DNA from: Bacillota bacterium
GTDB lineage: Bacteria > Bacillota > Bacilli > Bacillales_B > DSM-18226
Assembly: GCA_021821235.1 (NCBI GenBank)
Contig: JAKACS010000120.1
Span: forward strand, 1 to 8,170
Direction of reading: 5' to 3'
Length of the DNA stretch: 8,170 nt
Notes under the pieces: generated by a model
Databases searched by the model: none
Told to the model about the DNA's origin: nothing
The model's input: only the letters and a program-made list of their open reading frames with translations
Position numbers and translations under genes: made by a program
Shown here: piece by piece, positions 1 to 5,439 of the stretch
Position numbering within the stretch: position 1 is the stretch's first letter
Layout: every line of letters begins with the position of its first letter

Positions 1-354
1 TTTCAAAGTTCCGCTGTAAATCGCGAGTTTATATGTTTGGACTGCTTGCTGAATGGTGCGTTCAGCACCATAGTTGCGGGGAGCCCAACGGTTTGTTATC
101 TCTGTTTGTATCGCTTCTTTTGCCCCAGGTGGGAAGTATCGTGAAAAATCATCGGAAAATGAAAAACCGCATGCAGGACAAACATGTACATGATAGAGGT
201 GCGGGTTCGCGTTGTCTGACTCATAAACTGGGCGAAAATCCGTATCAAACTCCTTCATTTTAACAAAACGGCTGCGGACTTTTTTGCTTGTAAAAGGCTG
301 TTGGCAGTTTAAGCATTCCAGTTTTTTATCATATAATGGTTCTAGTACATTCAT
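1..354 (-). CDS. DUF2225 family protein, N-terminal 118 residues (gene runs off the left edge)
   Basis: This is an open frame from ATG at 354 down to base 1 with no stop, so only the N-terminal part is present. The protein begins MNVLEPLYDKKLECLNCQQP. It has two CxxC pairs, C14-x-x-C17 and C59-x-x-C62 (context HVCPACGFSFSDDF), which together look like a four-cysteine zinc ribbon. The 'PLYDKK..C.NC...FT.KKVRSRFV' opening, the 'CP.CG.SF..DFS.YFPP' block and the following 'NRWAPRNYGAERT' are typical of the DUF2225 family of Firmicutes. Full members are roughly twice this length, with a helical repeat-like C-terminal half; that half would lie outside the window. No biochemical function is known to me. 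The ribosome binding site is weak (AAGAGA about 8 bases upstream), so the start is less certain than the family call. It is transcribed divergently from the Fe-S carrier gene. Confidence 0.85.
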   Translation of the reverse strand, partial: MNVLEPLYDKKLECLNCQQPFTSKKVRSRFVKMKEFDTDFRPVYESDNANPHLYHVHVCPACGFSFSDDFSRYFPPGAKEAIQTEITNRWAPRNYGAERTIQQAVQTYKLAIYSGTLK

Positions 355-386
355 TGGCCAATCTCTTTTCTTTACGTAATACTTTC

Positions 387-392
387 ATTATA
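387..392 (-). promoter_or_regulatory. -10 hexamer for the DUF2225 gene
   Basis: A perfect TATAAT reads on the minus strand 32 bases upstream of the ATG at 354. No convincing -35 lies 16-18 bases further upstream, so only the -10 is supported. Confidence 0.4.
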
Positions 393-429
393 ACGCAAAA
401 GTTCCCGGATAACTGCGGATTCTCATCAT

Positions 430-458
430 TTGAGAACTTGATTTCAAATCTTTATACT
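430..458 (+). promoter_or_regulatory. SigA-type promoter for yutM/erpA
   Basis: TTGAGA (430-435) and TATACT (453-458) are separated by exactly 17 bases. The predicted transcription start near 465 lies just before the ribosome binding site at 475-480. With the divergent -10 at 387-392 this makes a compact two-way promoter region. Confidence 0.6.
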
Positions 459-488
459 TAAAGGTAAACCAACAGGGAGGAAGAAAAA

Positions 489-854
489 ATGAGCGAAGAT
501 GTGATTATGTTAACCGAAGCTGCGGCTCTGCAAATAAAAGAGATGATGAAGCATAATGAAGAAGAAGGAGCGTATTTGCGTGTTGCCGTGAAGGGCGGCG
601 GCTGCAGCGGCTTATCCTATGGAATGGGATTCGACCATGAAATCAAGGAAGATGACCAGCATTTTGCACAACATTCCATTCAAATTTTGGTAGACAACGA
701 AAGTGCGGCTATTTTAAAGGGTACAAAAATTGATTACAAGCAATCGATGATGGGCGGCGGCTTCACAATCGATAATCCAAATGCTATTGCCTCATGTGGC
801 TGTGGATCGTCGTTTAGGACTGCAACTAAGGAGGGCACACCAGAAGAATGTTAA
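489..854 (+). CDS. yutM: A-type iron-sulfur cluster carrier (HesB/IscA/ErpA family)
   Basis: The 121-residue cytoplasmic protein spans the whole HesB/IscA domain. The three conserved cluster-ligand cysteines are C39 in GGGCSG and C103 and C105 in the SCGCGSSF tail; 'LRVAVKGGGCSGLSYGM' and 'SMMGGGFTIDNPNA' are diagnostic. Proteins of this family carry [2Fe-2S] or [4Fe-4S] clusters from the SUF machinery to apo-enzymes as dimers. The length matches B. subtilis YutM (about 120 residues, also called ErpA). An extra cysteine sits at the last residue (C121). The start is clear: GGGAGG at 475-480 is 8 bases before the ATG. It appears monocistronic, with its own promoter upstream and more than 300 bases before the next same-strand gene. 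No compact terminator follows; the nearest candidate is the large-loop structure ending near 988. Confidence 0.95.
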   Translation: MSEDVIMLTEAAALQIKEMMKHNEEEGAYLRVAVKGGGCSGLSYGMGFDHEIKEDDQHFAQHSIQILVDNESAAILKGTKIDYKQSMMGGGFTIDNPNAIASCGCGSSFRTATKEGTPEEC

Positions 855-891
855 TCAGGCCACAATGTGCATTGAACCTTTCAGTGTCCAC

Positions 892-988
892 AAGCCTCAA
901 ACCTAAAAGACGATGAATCAAGATGGTGAATGACATGCCTTCTCGATAGTGAATAATGAAAATCATTCCTATTTGAGGAGGCTTTTTT
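892..988 (+). other. Nested stem region ending in a T-run (possible large-loop terminator or structured RNA)
   Basis: AAGCCTC (892-898) can pair with GAGGCTT (978-984), directly followed by more T (985-988). Inside it, GAATGA (928-933) can pair with TCATTC (963-968). It lies 38 bases after the yutM stop and could end that transcript. The outer loop is about 79 bases, unusually long for an intrinsic terminator, so this could instead be a structured leader or chance. Confidence 0.25.
951..969. promoter_or_regulatory. Fur-box-like palindrome
   Basis: The core AATGAAAATCATT (954-966) is a 5-3-5 inverted repeat. The 19-base span agrees at 14 positions with the classical Fur consensus GATAATGATAATCATTATC; the right-hand end is poor. 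No recognisable iron-uptake gene follows directly, so binding by Fur is only a possibility. Confidence 0.25.
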
Positions 989-1188
989 ATATAGTCACCT
1001 GAGGCAATCATAACTCCAATTACGACTGAAGTCATATCCACATGTTTCACACCACTGCATCATAGATATATTTTGAAACAGTTTCTATCCTTCCAAATTG
1101 TAAATGAATACTTGGGTAATTGATCCTTTTCCCGGCATTATTTTTTACGCTTTAAACAATAATTTCAATAATCGGTAGGAGAGTGAAA

Positions 1189-1641
1189 ATGAAAAAAGTA
1201 TTTCTCTTAGTGTTTACCATCATGATTCTTGCGGCTTGTTCCCAGGATAAGACGACAAAATACGAATATACTTTTACGGGTCAGAGCCAGTATTGGACAG
1301 GTGATTTAATCGTAAAAGGATCAGAAACATTTGGAAAAAAAGCTGATAAAACCACGTATTCTAATAACGAAAATACTGAATTTGTATTGAAATACAAAGG
1401 TCCAATTAACGAAATGGAACAAGTAAAAACGATTAAGTACTCGTATAAAACAAATACCGGGGAAGGAAGTGGGACGGAAAATATTTCAAAAATAAAGCCG
1501 AATGATGAAATTGTTATTAACCATAAAACAGCTTCAAAGGGGGCAGCAAAAATAGTTAAAGATGAGGTAGTACAAGTAAATGTGAAATGGGGCGAAAATG
1601 AGGATTCGTTCACATTGAAAAATAAAGACGCGAACAATTAA
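1189..1641 (+). CDS. Putative lipoprotein of unknown function
   Basis: The 150-residue protein starts MKKVFLLVFTIMILAACSQD, a short lipoprotein signal peptide with lipobox L14-A15-A16-C17. C17 is the predicted lipidation site, so the mature protein should be tethered to the outer face of the membrane. The rest is polar and lysine-rich, with alternating hydrophobic residues suggesting a beta-sandwich; 'YWTGDLIV' and 'VNVKWGENEDSFTL' resemble small secreted Bacillus lipoproteins, but I cannot place it in a named family. A GTG in frame at 1183 would be only one base after AGGAG (1177-1181), whereas ATG at 1189 is 7 bases after it, so ATG at 1189 is chosen. It looks monocistronic; the terminator at 1737-1775 follows about 95 bases later. 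A second, shorter open frame covers it on the opposite strand but has no support. Confidence 0.8.
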   Translation: MKKVFLLVFTIMILAACSQDKTTKYEYTFTGQSQYWTGDLIVKGSETFGKKADKTTYSNNENTEFVLKYKGPINEMEQVKTIKYSYKTNTGEGSGTENISKIKPNDEIVINHKTASKGAAKIVKDEVVQVNVKWGENEDSFTLKNKDANN

Positions 1642-1644
1642 AAG

Positions 1645-1785
1645 AGTCACAGTGGCGGCTTACTATCGACATTCTGAACGTGAAACAGATCGTCATTCCG
1701 CAAGGCTGCGAGCACCGGGACCACGGAGAAATGGAACAAAAGGCGTCCATTAAAAAAATGGAACGCCTTTTGTTTGGCTAGGAAA
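1645..1785. repeat. Candidate dispersed intergenic repeat, G+C-rich, containing a terminator
   Basis: The first 86 bases are about 55% G+C (hand count), clearly above the flanks. The segment is open in more than one frame at once, yet none of these frames has a start with a ribosome binding site. One frame reads FRKAASTGTTEKWN, a string I associate with recurring short spurious ORFs in Bacillus genomes; that association is from memory. The right end is the bidirectional hairpin at 1737-1775. Confidence 0.3.
1737..1775. terminator. Bidirectional intrinsic terminator between the lipoprotein gene and yumC
   Basis: CAAAAGGCGT plus CCATT (1737-1751) pairs with AATGG plus ACGCCTTTTG (1757-1772), leaving one bulged A and an A-rich loop. 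The plus strand ends TTTTGTTT and the minus strand ends CTTTTGTT, so it can end both convergent transcripts. Confidence 0.85.
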
Positions 1786-1840
1786 AATTAAACATATATA
1801 CGTTTCTGCTAAACCGATAGGCTACTTGCCGTGATCTTTT

Positions 1841-2836
1841 TTAGTTAAACATCGAAGAACTGTGCAATGGTTGGATTTTTGCTTTTGGATCGATATAGGC
1901 TTTCGCGTTGTTGACCGCAGTCGGCGCTTCGCCAAAGCCGCAGGCAATCAATTTGACCTTTCCATCGTATGTGCAAATATCTCCAGCAGCGTAAATTCCT
2001 GGTGTATTCGTTTCCATTTTTGAGTTTACGATGATGGCATTTTTCTCGATCTCCAGGCCCCATTCCTTAATTGGACCGAGTGATGAAACAAATCCATAGT
2101 TGCAAATGACTGCATCTACATCAATCGTTTCCTCTATTTCGCCATTCACGCTTTTTAGCCCGACTTGCTTAATTTCATTGCCGTCACCGATTAATTCAGC
2201 TGGAACGAACGGTGTTTTTACATCCACTTTTGAGTTGTATAGATTTTCAACGCTGTGTTCATGTGCCCGGAATTTATCTCTGCGGTGGGCGATCGTTACC
2301 TTTTCAGCAATTGGCTCAAGCATTAATGCCCAGTCGACTGCTGAATCGCCACCACCGAATACAACCACTCGTTTGCCGGCAAACTGATTTAAATCTTCAA
2401 TGAAGTAATAAAGGTTTTTGTTGTCGTAATGTGCCGCTGTTTCTAGCTCTAGTCGGCGCGGTTGGAATGCACCGTTTCCGGCAGTAATGATGATTGTTTT
2501 TGTATAATGAATTTCTTTATCAGTAGTTAATTTGAAAGTGCCATCTTCTTGTTTTTCAAGCTTTTCAACAGATTGTTCCAGAACAACCGCTGGTTCAAAC
2601 TTGGCCATTTGCTCTTTTAAATTATTGATTAGTTCTTGGGCGCGAATCTTTGGGAAGCCGGCAACATCGTAAATATATTTTTCCGGATATAAGGCAGAAA
2701 GCTGTCCGCCAAGCTGTGGCAGGCTTTCGATAATTTTAACAGATGCTTGTCTCATTCCGCCGTAAAAAGCAGTGAACATGCCAACCGGGCCGCCCCCGAT
2801 AATCGTAATATCATAAACCTTTTGATCTTCTTGCAC
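1841..2836 (-). CDS. yumC: Ferredoxin/flavodoxin-NADP+ reductase, thioredoxin reductase-like type (YumC)
   Basis: This 331-residue cytoplasmic flavoprotein transfers electrons between NADPH and ferredoxin or flavodoxin. The FAD-binding Rossmann motif GGGPVG is at residues 14-19, with the acidic strand end E37 and 'LGGQL' at 42-46. The NADPH domain has [10 protein letters not shown] at 161-170 and HRR at 184-186; R185/R186 fit binding of the 2'-phosphate of NADPH. The second FAD motif, GIYAAGDI, is at 280-287. The redox CxxC of true thioredoxin reductase is absent, which separates it from TrxB. The length equals that of B. subtilis YumC. The start is GTG at 2836, with GGGGGGA 7 bases upstream. 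It is divergent from yumB and ends toward the shared terminator at 1737-1775. In B. subtilis the enzyme serves flavodoxin- and ferredoxin-dependent enzymes. It carries no membrane segment or signal peptide. Confidence 0.95.
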   Translation of the reverse strand: MQEDQKVYDITIIGGGPVGMFTAFYGGMRQASVKIIESLPQLGGQLSALYPEKYIYDVAGFPKIRAQELINNLKEQMAKFEPAVVLEQSVEKLEKQEDGTFKLTTDKEIHYTKTIIITAGNGAFQPRRLELETAAHYDNKNLYYFIEDLNQFAGKRVVVFGGGDSAVDWALMLEPIAEKVTIAHRRDKFRAHEHSVENLYNSKVDVKTPFVPAELIGDGNEIKQVGLKSVNGEIEETIDVDAVICNYGFVSSLGPIKEWGLEIEKNAIIVNSKMETNTPGIYAAGDICTYDGKVKLIACGFGEAPTAVNNAKAYIDPKAKIQPLHSSSMFN

Positions 2837-2876
2837 TCAAATTCCCCCCATCTGCATAGTAACAATTCCAAACTAT

Positions 2877-2882
2877 ATCATA
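2877..2882 (-). promoter_or_regulatory. Extended -10 element for yumC
   Basis: The minus strand reads TGTTATGAT, an extended -10 (TG-n-TATGAT), about 40 bases upstream of the GTG. The -35 region (GTGAGG at 17-base spacing) is weak, as is common for extended -10 promoters. Confidence 0.45.
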
Positions 2883-2945
2883 ACACAAATTAACTTTTTC
2901 CTCACCGTTTGAAAATAATATTCTTAGGGTAAATAGAATTATCAG

Positions 2946-2960
2946 ACAATATAATATTGT
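2946..2960. promoter_or_regulatory. 15-base perfect palindrome upstream of yumC
   Basis: ACAATAT-A-ATATTGT is a perfect 7-1-7 inverted repeat about 65 bases upstream of the yumC -10. The 7-1-7 layout is that of Fur/PerR boxes, but only 3 of 7 bases per half match the PerR consensus, so no regulator is assigned. Confidence 0.35.
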
Positions 2961-3040
2961 AAACATCTTTATGTTAAAAATCCAATAAAAATGGCTTGAA
3001 AAACCGTGTAAAAAGGAATAAGATGATATGTGGATATATT

Positions 3041-3069
3041 GTGACAAAAAAAGCACATTTTTTTGTCAC
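3041..3069. repeat. 12-bp perfect inverted repeat, GTGAC-A7 / T7-GTCAC
   Basis: The left arm GTGACAAAAAAA (3041-3052) and right arm TTTTTTTGTCAC (3058-3069) flank the 5-base spacer gcaca. The structure is certain; the role is not. No T-run follows the stem, so it is not a classical terminator. It sits directly before the Rex-like site and may be an operator or a promoter-bending element. Confidence 0.6.
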
Positions 3070-3091
3070 CGTTCGTGAATTATATCACAAT
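3063..3091 (+). promoter_or_regulatory. Possible yumB promoter overlapping the Rex-like site
   Basis: TTGTCA (3063-3068) and CACAAT (3086-3091) are 17 bases apart. The -35 is good and the -10 matches 4 of 6. The -10 overlaps the right half of the Rex-like operator, which would suit repression. The leader to the TTG start would be about 70 bases. Confidence 0.3.
3073..3090. promoter_or_regulatory. Rex-box-like operator upstream of yumB
   Basis: TCGTGAATTATATCACAA matches 16 of 18 positions of the Firmicutes Rex consensus TTGTGAAWWWWTTCACAA, with the correct 6-base spacing between halves. Rex is a repressor released from DNA by a high NADH/NAD+ ratio; in B. subtilis it controls the NADH dehydrogenase ndh. 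A site upstream of an NDH-2-like gene is therefore biologically sensible. Binding is inferred. Confidence 0.5.
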
Positions 3092-3170
3092 CTTTTCTTC
3101 TTTTAAAAAAATAAATTTGTTTATTCTAGCAGAAGATAAGAAAAAAACTATAAAGGTGGAAGTGATCACT

Positions 3171-4388
3171 TTGAAAAAGCCTAAGGTTGTTATTTTAGGA
3201 GCAGGGTACGGCGGCTTAATGACGGCAGTTCGTCTGCAAAAGCTGGTTGGGGTCAATGAAGCAGATATTGTATTAGTGAATAAAAATGATTATCATTACG
3301 AAACGACGTGGCTGCATGAAGCATCTGCCGGAACGCTGCACCATGATCGTGTGCGATACGAGATCCGCGATGTCATTGATCGCAGCAAAGTAGAGTTTGT
3401 TCAAGACACTGCGCTGGAGATAAACAGAGAAGAAAAGAAAGTCATCTTGGAAAAAGGCGAAATCAGTTATGACTATCTTGTTATTGCCCTTGGCGGGGAG
3501 TCTGAAACTTTCGGAATCAAAGGGCTAAAAGAATATGCCTTTGGGATTACAAATGTCAATTCTTCCCGGCAGTTGCGCGAGCATATTGAATATCAATTTG
3601 CGACCTACAATATGGAAGAAGAGAAAAACGATGAAAGACTTTCGATTGTTGTTGGTGGCGCCGGTTTTACGGGTATTGAATTTCTTGGCGAATTAACGAA
3701 TCGTATTCCTGAGCTTTGCCATGAATATGATGTTGATTTCCATAAAGTAAAAATCATTTGCGTGGAAGCAGCTCCAACTGTTCTTCCCGGCTTTGACCCA
3801 GAACTTGTGCAATACGCTGTTTCCCAATTGGAACGCAAAGGCGTTGAGTTTATGATTGGTACGGCAATTAAAGAATGTAAACCGGATGGGATTTTGGTTG
3901 CCAAAGGAGACGAGGAGCCGCGGGAAATTAAAGCAGGCACTGTTGTATGGGCAGCAGGAGTTCGCGGCAATTCGATTATTGAAAAGTCTGGATTTGAAGC
4001 AATGCGCGGCCGCGTGAAAGTGGCAAAAGATCTACGCGCACCAGGACATGATGATGTCTTTATCATTGGCGATTCTTCATTGTTCATTAATGAGGAGATT
4101 AATCGTCCATATCCGCCGACGGCACAGATTGCGATGCAACAAGGTGAGCTTTGCGCTCGCAATTTAGCAGCGTTGATTCGCGAGAAAAAAGAGCTTGAAG
4201 AATTTAAGCCGGATATTAAAGGAACGGTATGTTCGCTTGGTGAAGACGATGCAATTGGTGTCGTTTATGGCAGAAAACTAACAGGTACAAAAGCTTCAAT
4301 TATGAAAAAGGTTATCGACAACCGCTCGTTGTTTATGATCGGCGGCGTCCCACTTGTGATGAAAAAAGGAAAATTCAAAATTTTGTAA
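3171..4388 (+). CDS. yumB: Type II NADH dehydrogenase-like flavoprotein (YumB)
   Basis: NDH-2 proteins oxidise NADH and pass electrons to quinone in the membrane without pumping protons. This 405-residue protein (B. subtilis YumB is about 406) has the FAD motif GAGYGG at residues 10-15, the NADH Rossmann motif GGAGFTG at 162-168, '[10 protein letters not shown]' and the second FAD motif IIGD at 298-301. No signal peptide or clear transmembrane helix is visible; members bind the membrane peripherally. The open frame extends upstream to 3063, but that extension crosses the operator region and is not family-like. The start is TTG at 3171, giving [23 protein letters not shown] (3152-3159) precedes it. 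GTG at 3162 is too close to that site. B. subtilis has three such paralogues (Ndh, YumB, YutJ), and the exact electron acceptor of YumB is not settled to my knowledge. It is monocistronic, with a terminator directly after the stop. Confidence 0.92.
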   Translation: MKKPKVVILGAGYGGLMTAVRLQKLVGVNEADIVLVNKNDYHYETTWLHEASAGTLHHDRVRYEIRDVIDRSKVEFVQDTALEINREEKKVILEKGEISYDYLVIALGGESETFGIKGLKEYAFGITNVNSSRQLREHIEYQFATYNMEEEKNDERLSIVVGGAGFTGIEFLGELTNRIPELCHEYDVDFHKVKIICVEAAPTVLPGFDPELVQYAVSQLERKGVEFMIGTAIKECKPDGILVAKGDEEPREIKAGTVVWAAGVRGNSIIEKSGFEAMRGRVKVAKDLRAPGHDDVFIIGDSSLFINEEINRPYPPTAQIAMQQGELCARNLAALIREKKELEEFKPDIKGTVCSLGEDDAIGVVYGRKLTGTKASIMKKVIDNRSLFMIGGVPLVMKKGKFKIL

Positions 4389-4391
4389 ATG

Positions 4392-4420
4392 AAAAGCCGG
4401 GGCTTCAATCCCGGTTTTTT
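4392..4420 (+). terminator. Intrinsic terminator after yumB
   Basis: CCGGG (4397-4401) pairs with CCCGG (4410-4414) around an 8-base loop; the stem extends by a G-T pair and A-T pairs into the six-T run at 4415-4420. It lies within 10 bases of the yumB stop. Confidence 0.9.
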
Positions 4421-4752
4421 CTTCGTTTCGTTTATAAATTTCTGGACTTGTGGATAACTGTACGAAACTCTCAAATCTCGAGCCATTCTCCTAATAAAAG
4501 GAAGAAATGAGAAGCCGAACGCCCCCATTCTCCTAACAAAAGGAAAAACGGTCACGAAAACCGTCGAATTGCGCACCATGTCCCTAGCAAAAGAAAAAAC
4601 GGTGCCTTTGTTGTTCTTTCATTTAAGGTGAAAAAAATCACTGGCTATTTCTTGTTGCTTATAAATTTATTAAAAAATCTGCAATAGGAAGGTAAACCTT
4701 GAAAATCAGTTGTGTATCCGCTTTCTTTTGTTTATTTGCTTGTTTTCTTTTC
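4421..4752. other. Gene-less stretch between the yumB terminator and the yuiA promoter
   Basis: The left half holds three copies of a short imperfect repeat (annotated separately). The right half (about 4620-4752) is A+T-rich with long pyrimidine runs and shows no gene. The minus-strand open frame at 4579-4265 is the repeat read through into antisense yumB and is not credible as a gene. Confidence 0.6.
4483..4603. repeat. Three imperfect copies of a 24-28 base intergenic repeat
   Basis: Copies start at 4483, 4525 and 4576, each beginning CCAT and running through a 'cCTAryAAAAG' core. Copies 1 and 2 differ at 2 of 24 positions, copies 2 and 3 at 5 of 28. Copies 2 and 3 both end AACGGT. Copy 3 is bounded by GCACC (4573-4577) and GGTGC (4601-4605), and ACGGT/ACCGT (4548-4552/4559-4563) follows copy 2, so each has hairpin potential. 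Unequal spacing (42 and 51 bases) argues against a CRISPR array. Confidence 0.7.
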
Positions 4753-4781
4753 TTTTCATTTTGCGAATTTTTTGGTAAAAT
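4753..4781 (+). promoter_or_regulatory. Promoter for yuiA-yuiB
   Basis: TTTTCA (4753-4758) and TAAAAT (4776-4781) are spaced 17 bases apart, and TGG directly before the -10 makes it an extended -10. The leader to yuiA would be about 37 bases. Confidence 0.5.
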
Positions 4782-4824
4782 TATCAGAAAATTAAGTTAA
4801 ATAAAAGTGGAGGAGGGAATCTAA

Positions 4825-4971
4825 GTGACGGTTCAACAGTTGGAAACAAAAGTATGTGACTATTGTGCCGGAGTTGGTTATTTCCAATTGCTGCTCGGTG
4901 GCTCCGAAACATGCCAGAGTTGCGGCGGGACAGGAAAAAGCAAGGAAGAGCAGGAGGGCGCTAACGATTAG
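4825..4971 (+). CDS. yuiA: YuiA-like 48-residue protein with two DnaJ-type CXXCXGXG motifs
   Basis: The small gene starts at GTG 4825, 8 bases after an ideal AGGAGG (4811-4816), and ends at TAG 4971. The protein carries C11-D-Y-C14-A-G-V-G and C30-Q-S-C33-G-G-T-G, separated by 'YFQLLLGGSET'. These are two CXXCXGXG units as in the DnaJ cysteine-rich domain, together enough to bind one zinc ion. There is no J domain, signal peptide or membrane segment, and the C-terminus is charged (KSKEEQEGAND). The size and position between yumB and yuiB match B. subtilis YuiA (about 47 residues). Its function is unknown. By analogy it could be a mini zinc-binding chaperone or adaptor. It is cotranscribed with yuiB 55 bases downstream, judged by the absence of a strong terminator between them. 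Confidence 0.88.
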   Translation: MTVQQLETKVCDYCAGVGYFQLLLGGSETCQSCGGTGKSKEEQEGAND

Positions 4972-5026
4972 AGCGTCTGCTCTTTCCTCTTGGCCGTTAA
5001 TAAAGGAAGGGGGAAAATAGGAGCAA

Positions 5027-5344
5027 ATGAATCTTGTTGTCTTATTGATATCTGTGCTACTTTTTTTCGTTTTGTTTTTTGGAATCGGTTTCTTGTTGAA
5101 TATGCTTCTTCGCATGTCATGGATTGTTGCCTTTATTTACCCTGTTATTGCAATTCTTATTATCGATAAAGTGCGCTTTATTGAGTACTTTACCCATACT
5201 GGTGTGGCGTTAAGAAATCTTTGGCAGCGCATGATTTCACTGGGGGCTGCGGATGTCATCATTCTATCGAGCGGATTAGCTGGAGCAATCACAGCCGGGG
5301 TTGTCATCAAATTATTACGAAAAAATGGATATCAAATGTTTTAA
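5027..5344 (+). CDS. yuiB: YuiB-like small integral membrane protein
   Basis: The 105-residue protein has a strongly hydrophobic N-terminus with helices at about residues 3-24 and 31-47, a charged/aromatic stretch at 48-70 (KVRFIEYF, LRNLWQR), and a third hydrophobic segment at about 74-96 rich in small residues (SSGLAGAITAGVVI). It ends with a basic tail (KLLRKNGYQ). This agrees with B. subtilis YuiB in length and position; no function is known. The ATG at 5027 has AGGAG only 3 bases upstream and AAGGGGG 13 bases upstream, neither ideal, so translation may be modest or coupled in some way. It lies downstream of yuiA; a weak hairpin between them (4970-4983) could lower its transcription. Its stop codon forms part of the terminator. 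Confidence 0.88.
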   Translation: MNLVVLLISVLLFFVLFFGIGFLLNMLLRMSWIVAFIYPVIAILIIDKVRFIEYFTHTGVALRNLWQRMISLGAADVIILSSGLAGAITAGVVIKLLRKNGYQMF

Positions 5345-5375
5345 AACCCATTTCCCTTGTGGAAAGGGTTTTTTT
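5343..5375 (+). terminator. Intrinsic terminator after yuiB
   Basis: AAAACCC plus TTTCC (5343-5355, one bulged A) pairs with GGAAA plus GGGTTTT (5361-5372) around CTTGT, with seven T from 5369. It overlaps the last two bases of the yuiB stop codon. Confidence 0.9.
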
Positions 5376-5385
5376 CTCCTTTTTG

Positions 5386-5391
5386 TATAAT
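5386..5391 (+). promoter_or_regulatory. -10 hexamer upstream of yuiC
   Basis: A perfect TATAAT lies directly after the yuiB terminator, about 48 bases before the yuiC start. The -35 position at usual spacing falls in the terminator stem (AAAGGG) and is poor. Confidence 0.35.
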
Positions 5392-5439
5392 CGTTTCTTT
5401 TTTTGGAAATGATTATTGCTGGGAGGAGTGAAAATTTAA

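Larger units (their letters stand above)
855..1182. other. 328-base gene-less stretch between yutM and the lipoprotein gene
   Basis: I find no credible gene here on either strand. The open frame on the minus strand (1050-826) lacks a ribosome binding site and runs into yutM in antisense. Visible elements are a nested fold at 892-988, a Fur-like palindrome at 951-969, and a small perfect palindrome GAAACAGTTTC at 1075-1085, whose left half also belongs to a longer inverted pair TGTTTCA (1043-1049) / TGAAACA (1074-1080). A promoter for the lipoprotein gene should lie in the last 100 bases, but no good -35/-10 pair is evident; TTGGGT (1112-1117) with CATTAT (1136-1141) is the best weak candidate. 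Confidence 0.5.

Noticed and set aside
826..1050. Minus-strand open frame of 74 codons
   Set aside because: No ribosome binding site, no recognisable motif, and its end lies antisense to the C-terminus of yutM.
1626..1781. 51-codon open stretch after the lipoprotein (reads ...IDILNVKQIVIPQGCEH...)
   Set aside because: It briefly suggested a decayed ComEC-like or metallo-hydrolase fragment, but there is no start, and the last third is simply the terminator hairpin; a repeat is a better explanation.
3063..3170. N-terminal extension of yumB to an ATG at 3063
   Set aside because: The extension is not family-like, crosses the promoter/operator region and has no ribosome binding site; TTG at 3171 gives the expected YumB N-terminus.
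4265..4579. Minus-strand open frame of 104 codons
   Set aside because: It starts inside the intergenic repeats and reads antisense through the yumB 3' end; the repeated strings in it come from the DNA repeat.
4483..4603. CRISPR array
   Set aside because: Only three diverged copies with unequal spacing, and no cas genes.
4628..4641. GTGA-A6-TCAC, a second Rex-like site
   Set aside because: Only about 13 of 18 positions match, and it lies about 125 bases upstream of the nearest promoter, in A-rich sequence where this arises easily.
4970..4983. Hairpin AGAGC-gtct-GCTCT between yuiA and yuiB as a terminator
   Set aside because: Short stem followed by TTCCTCTT rather than a T-run; at most a weak attenuator.
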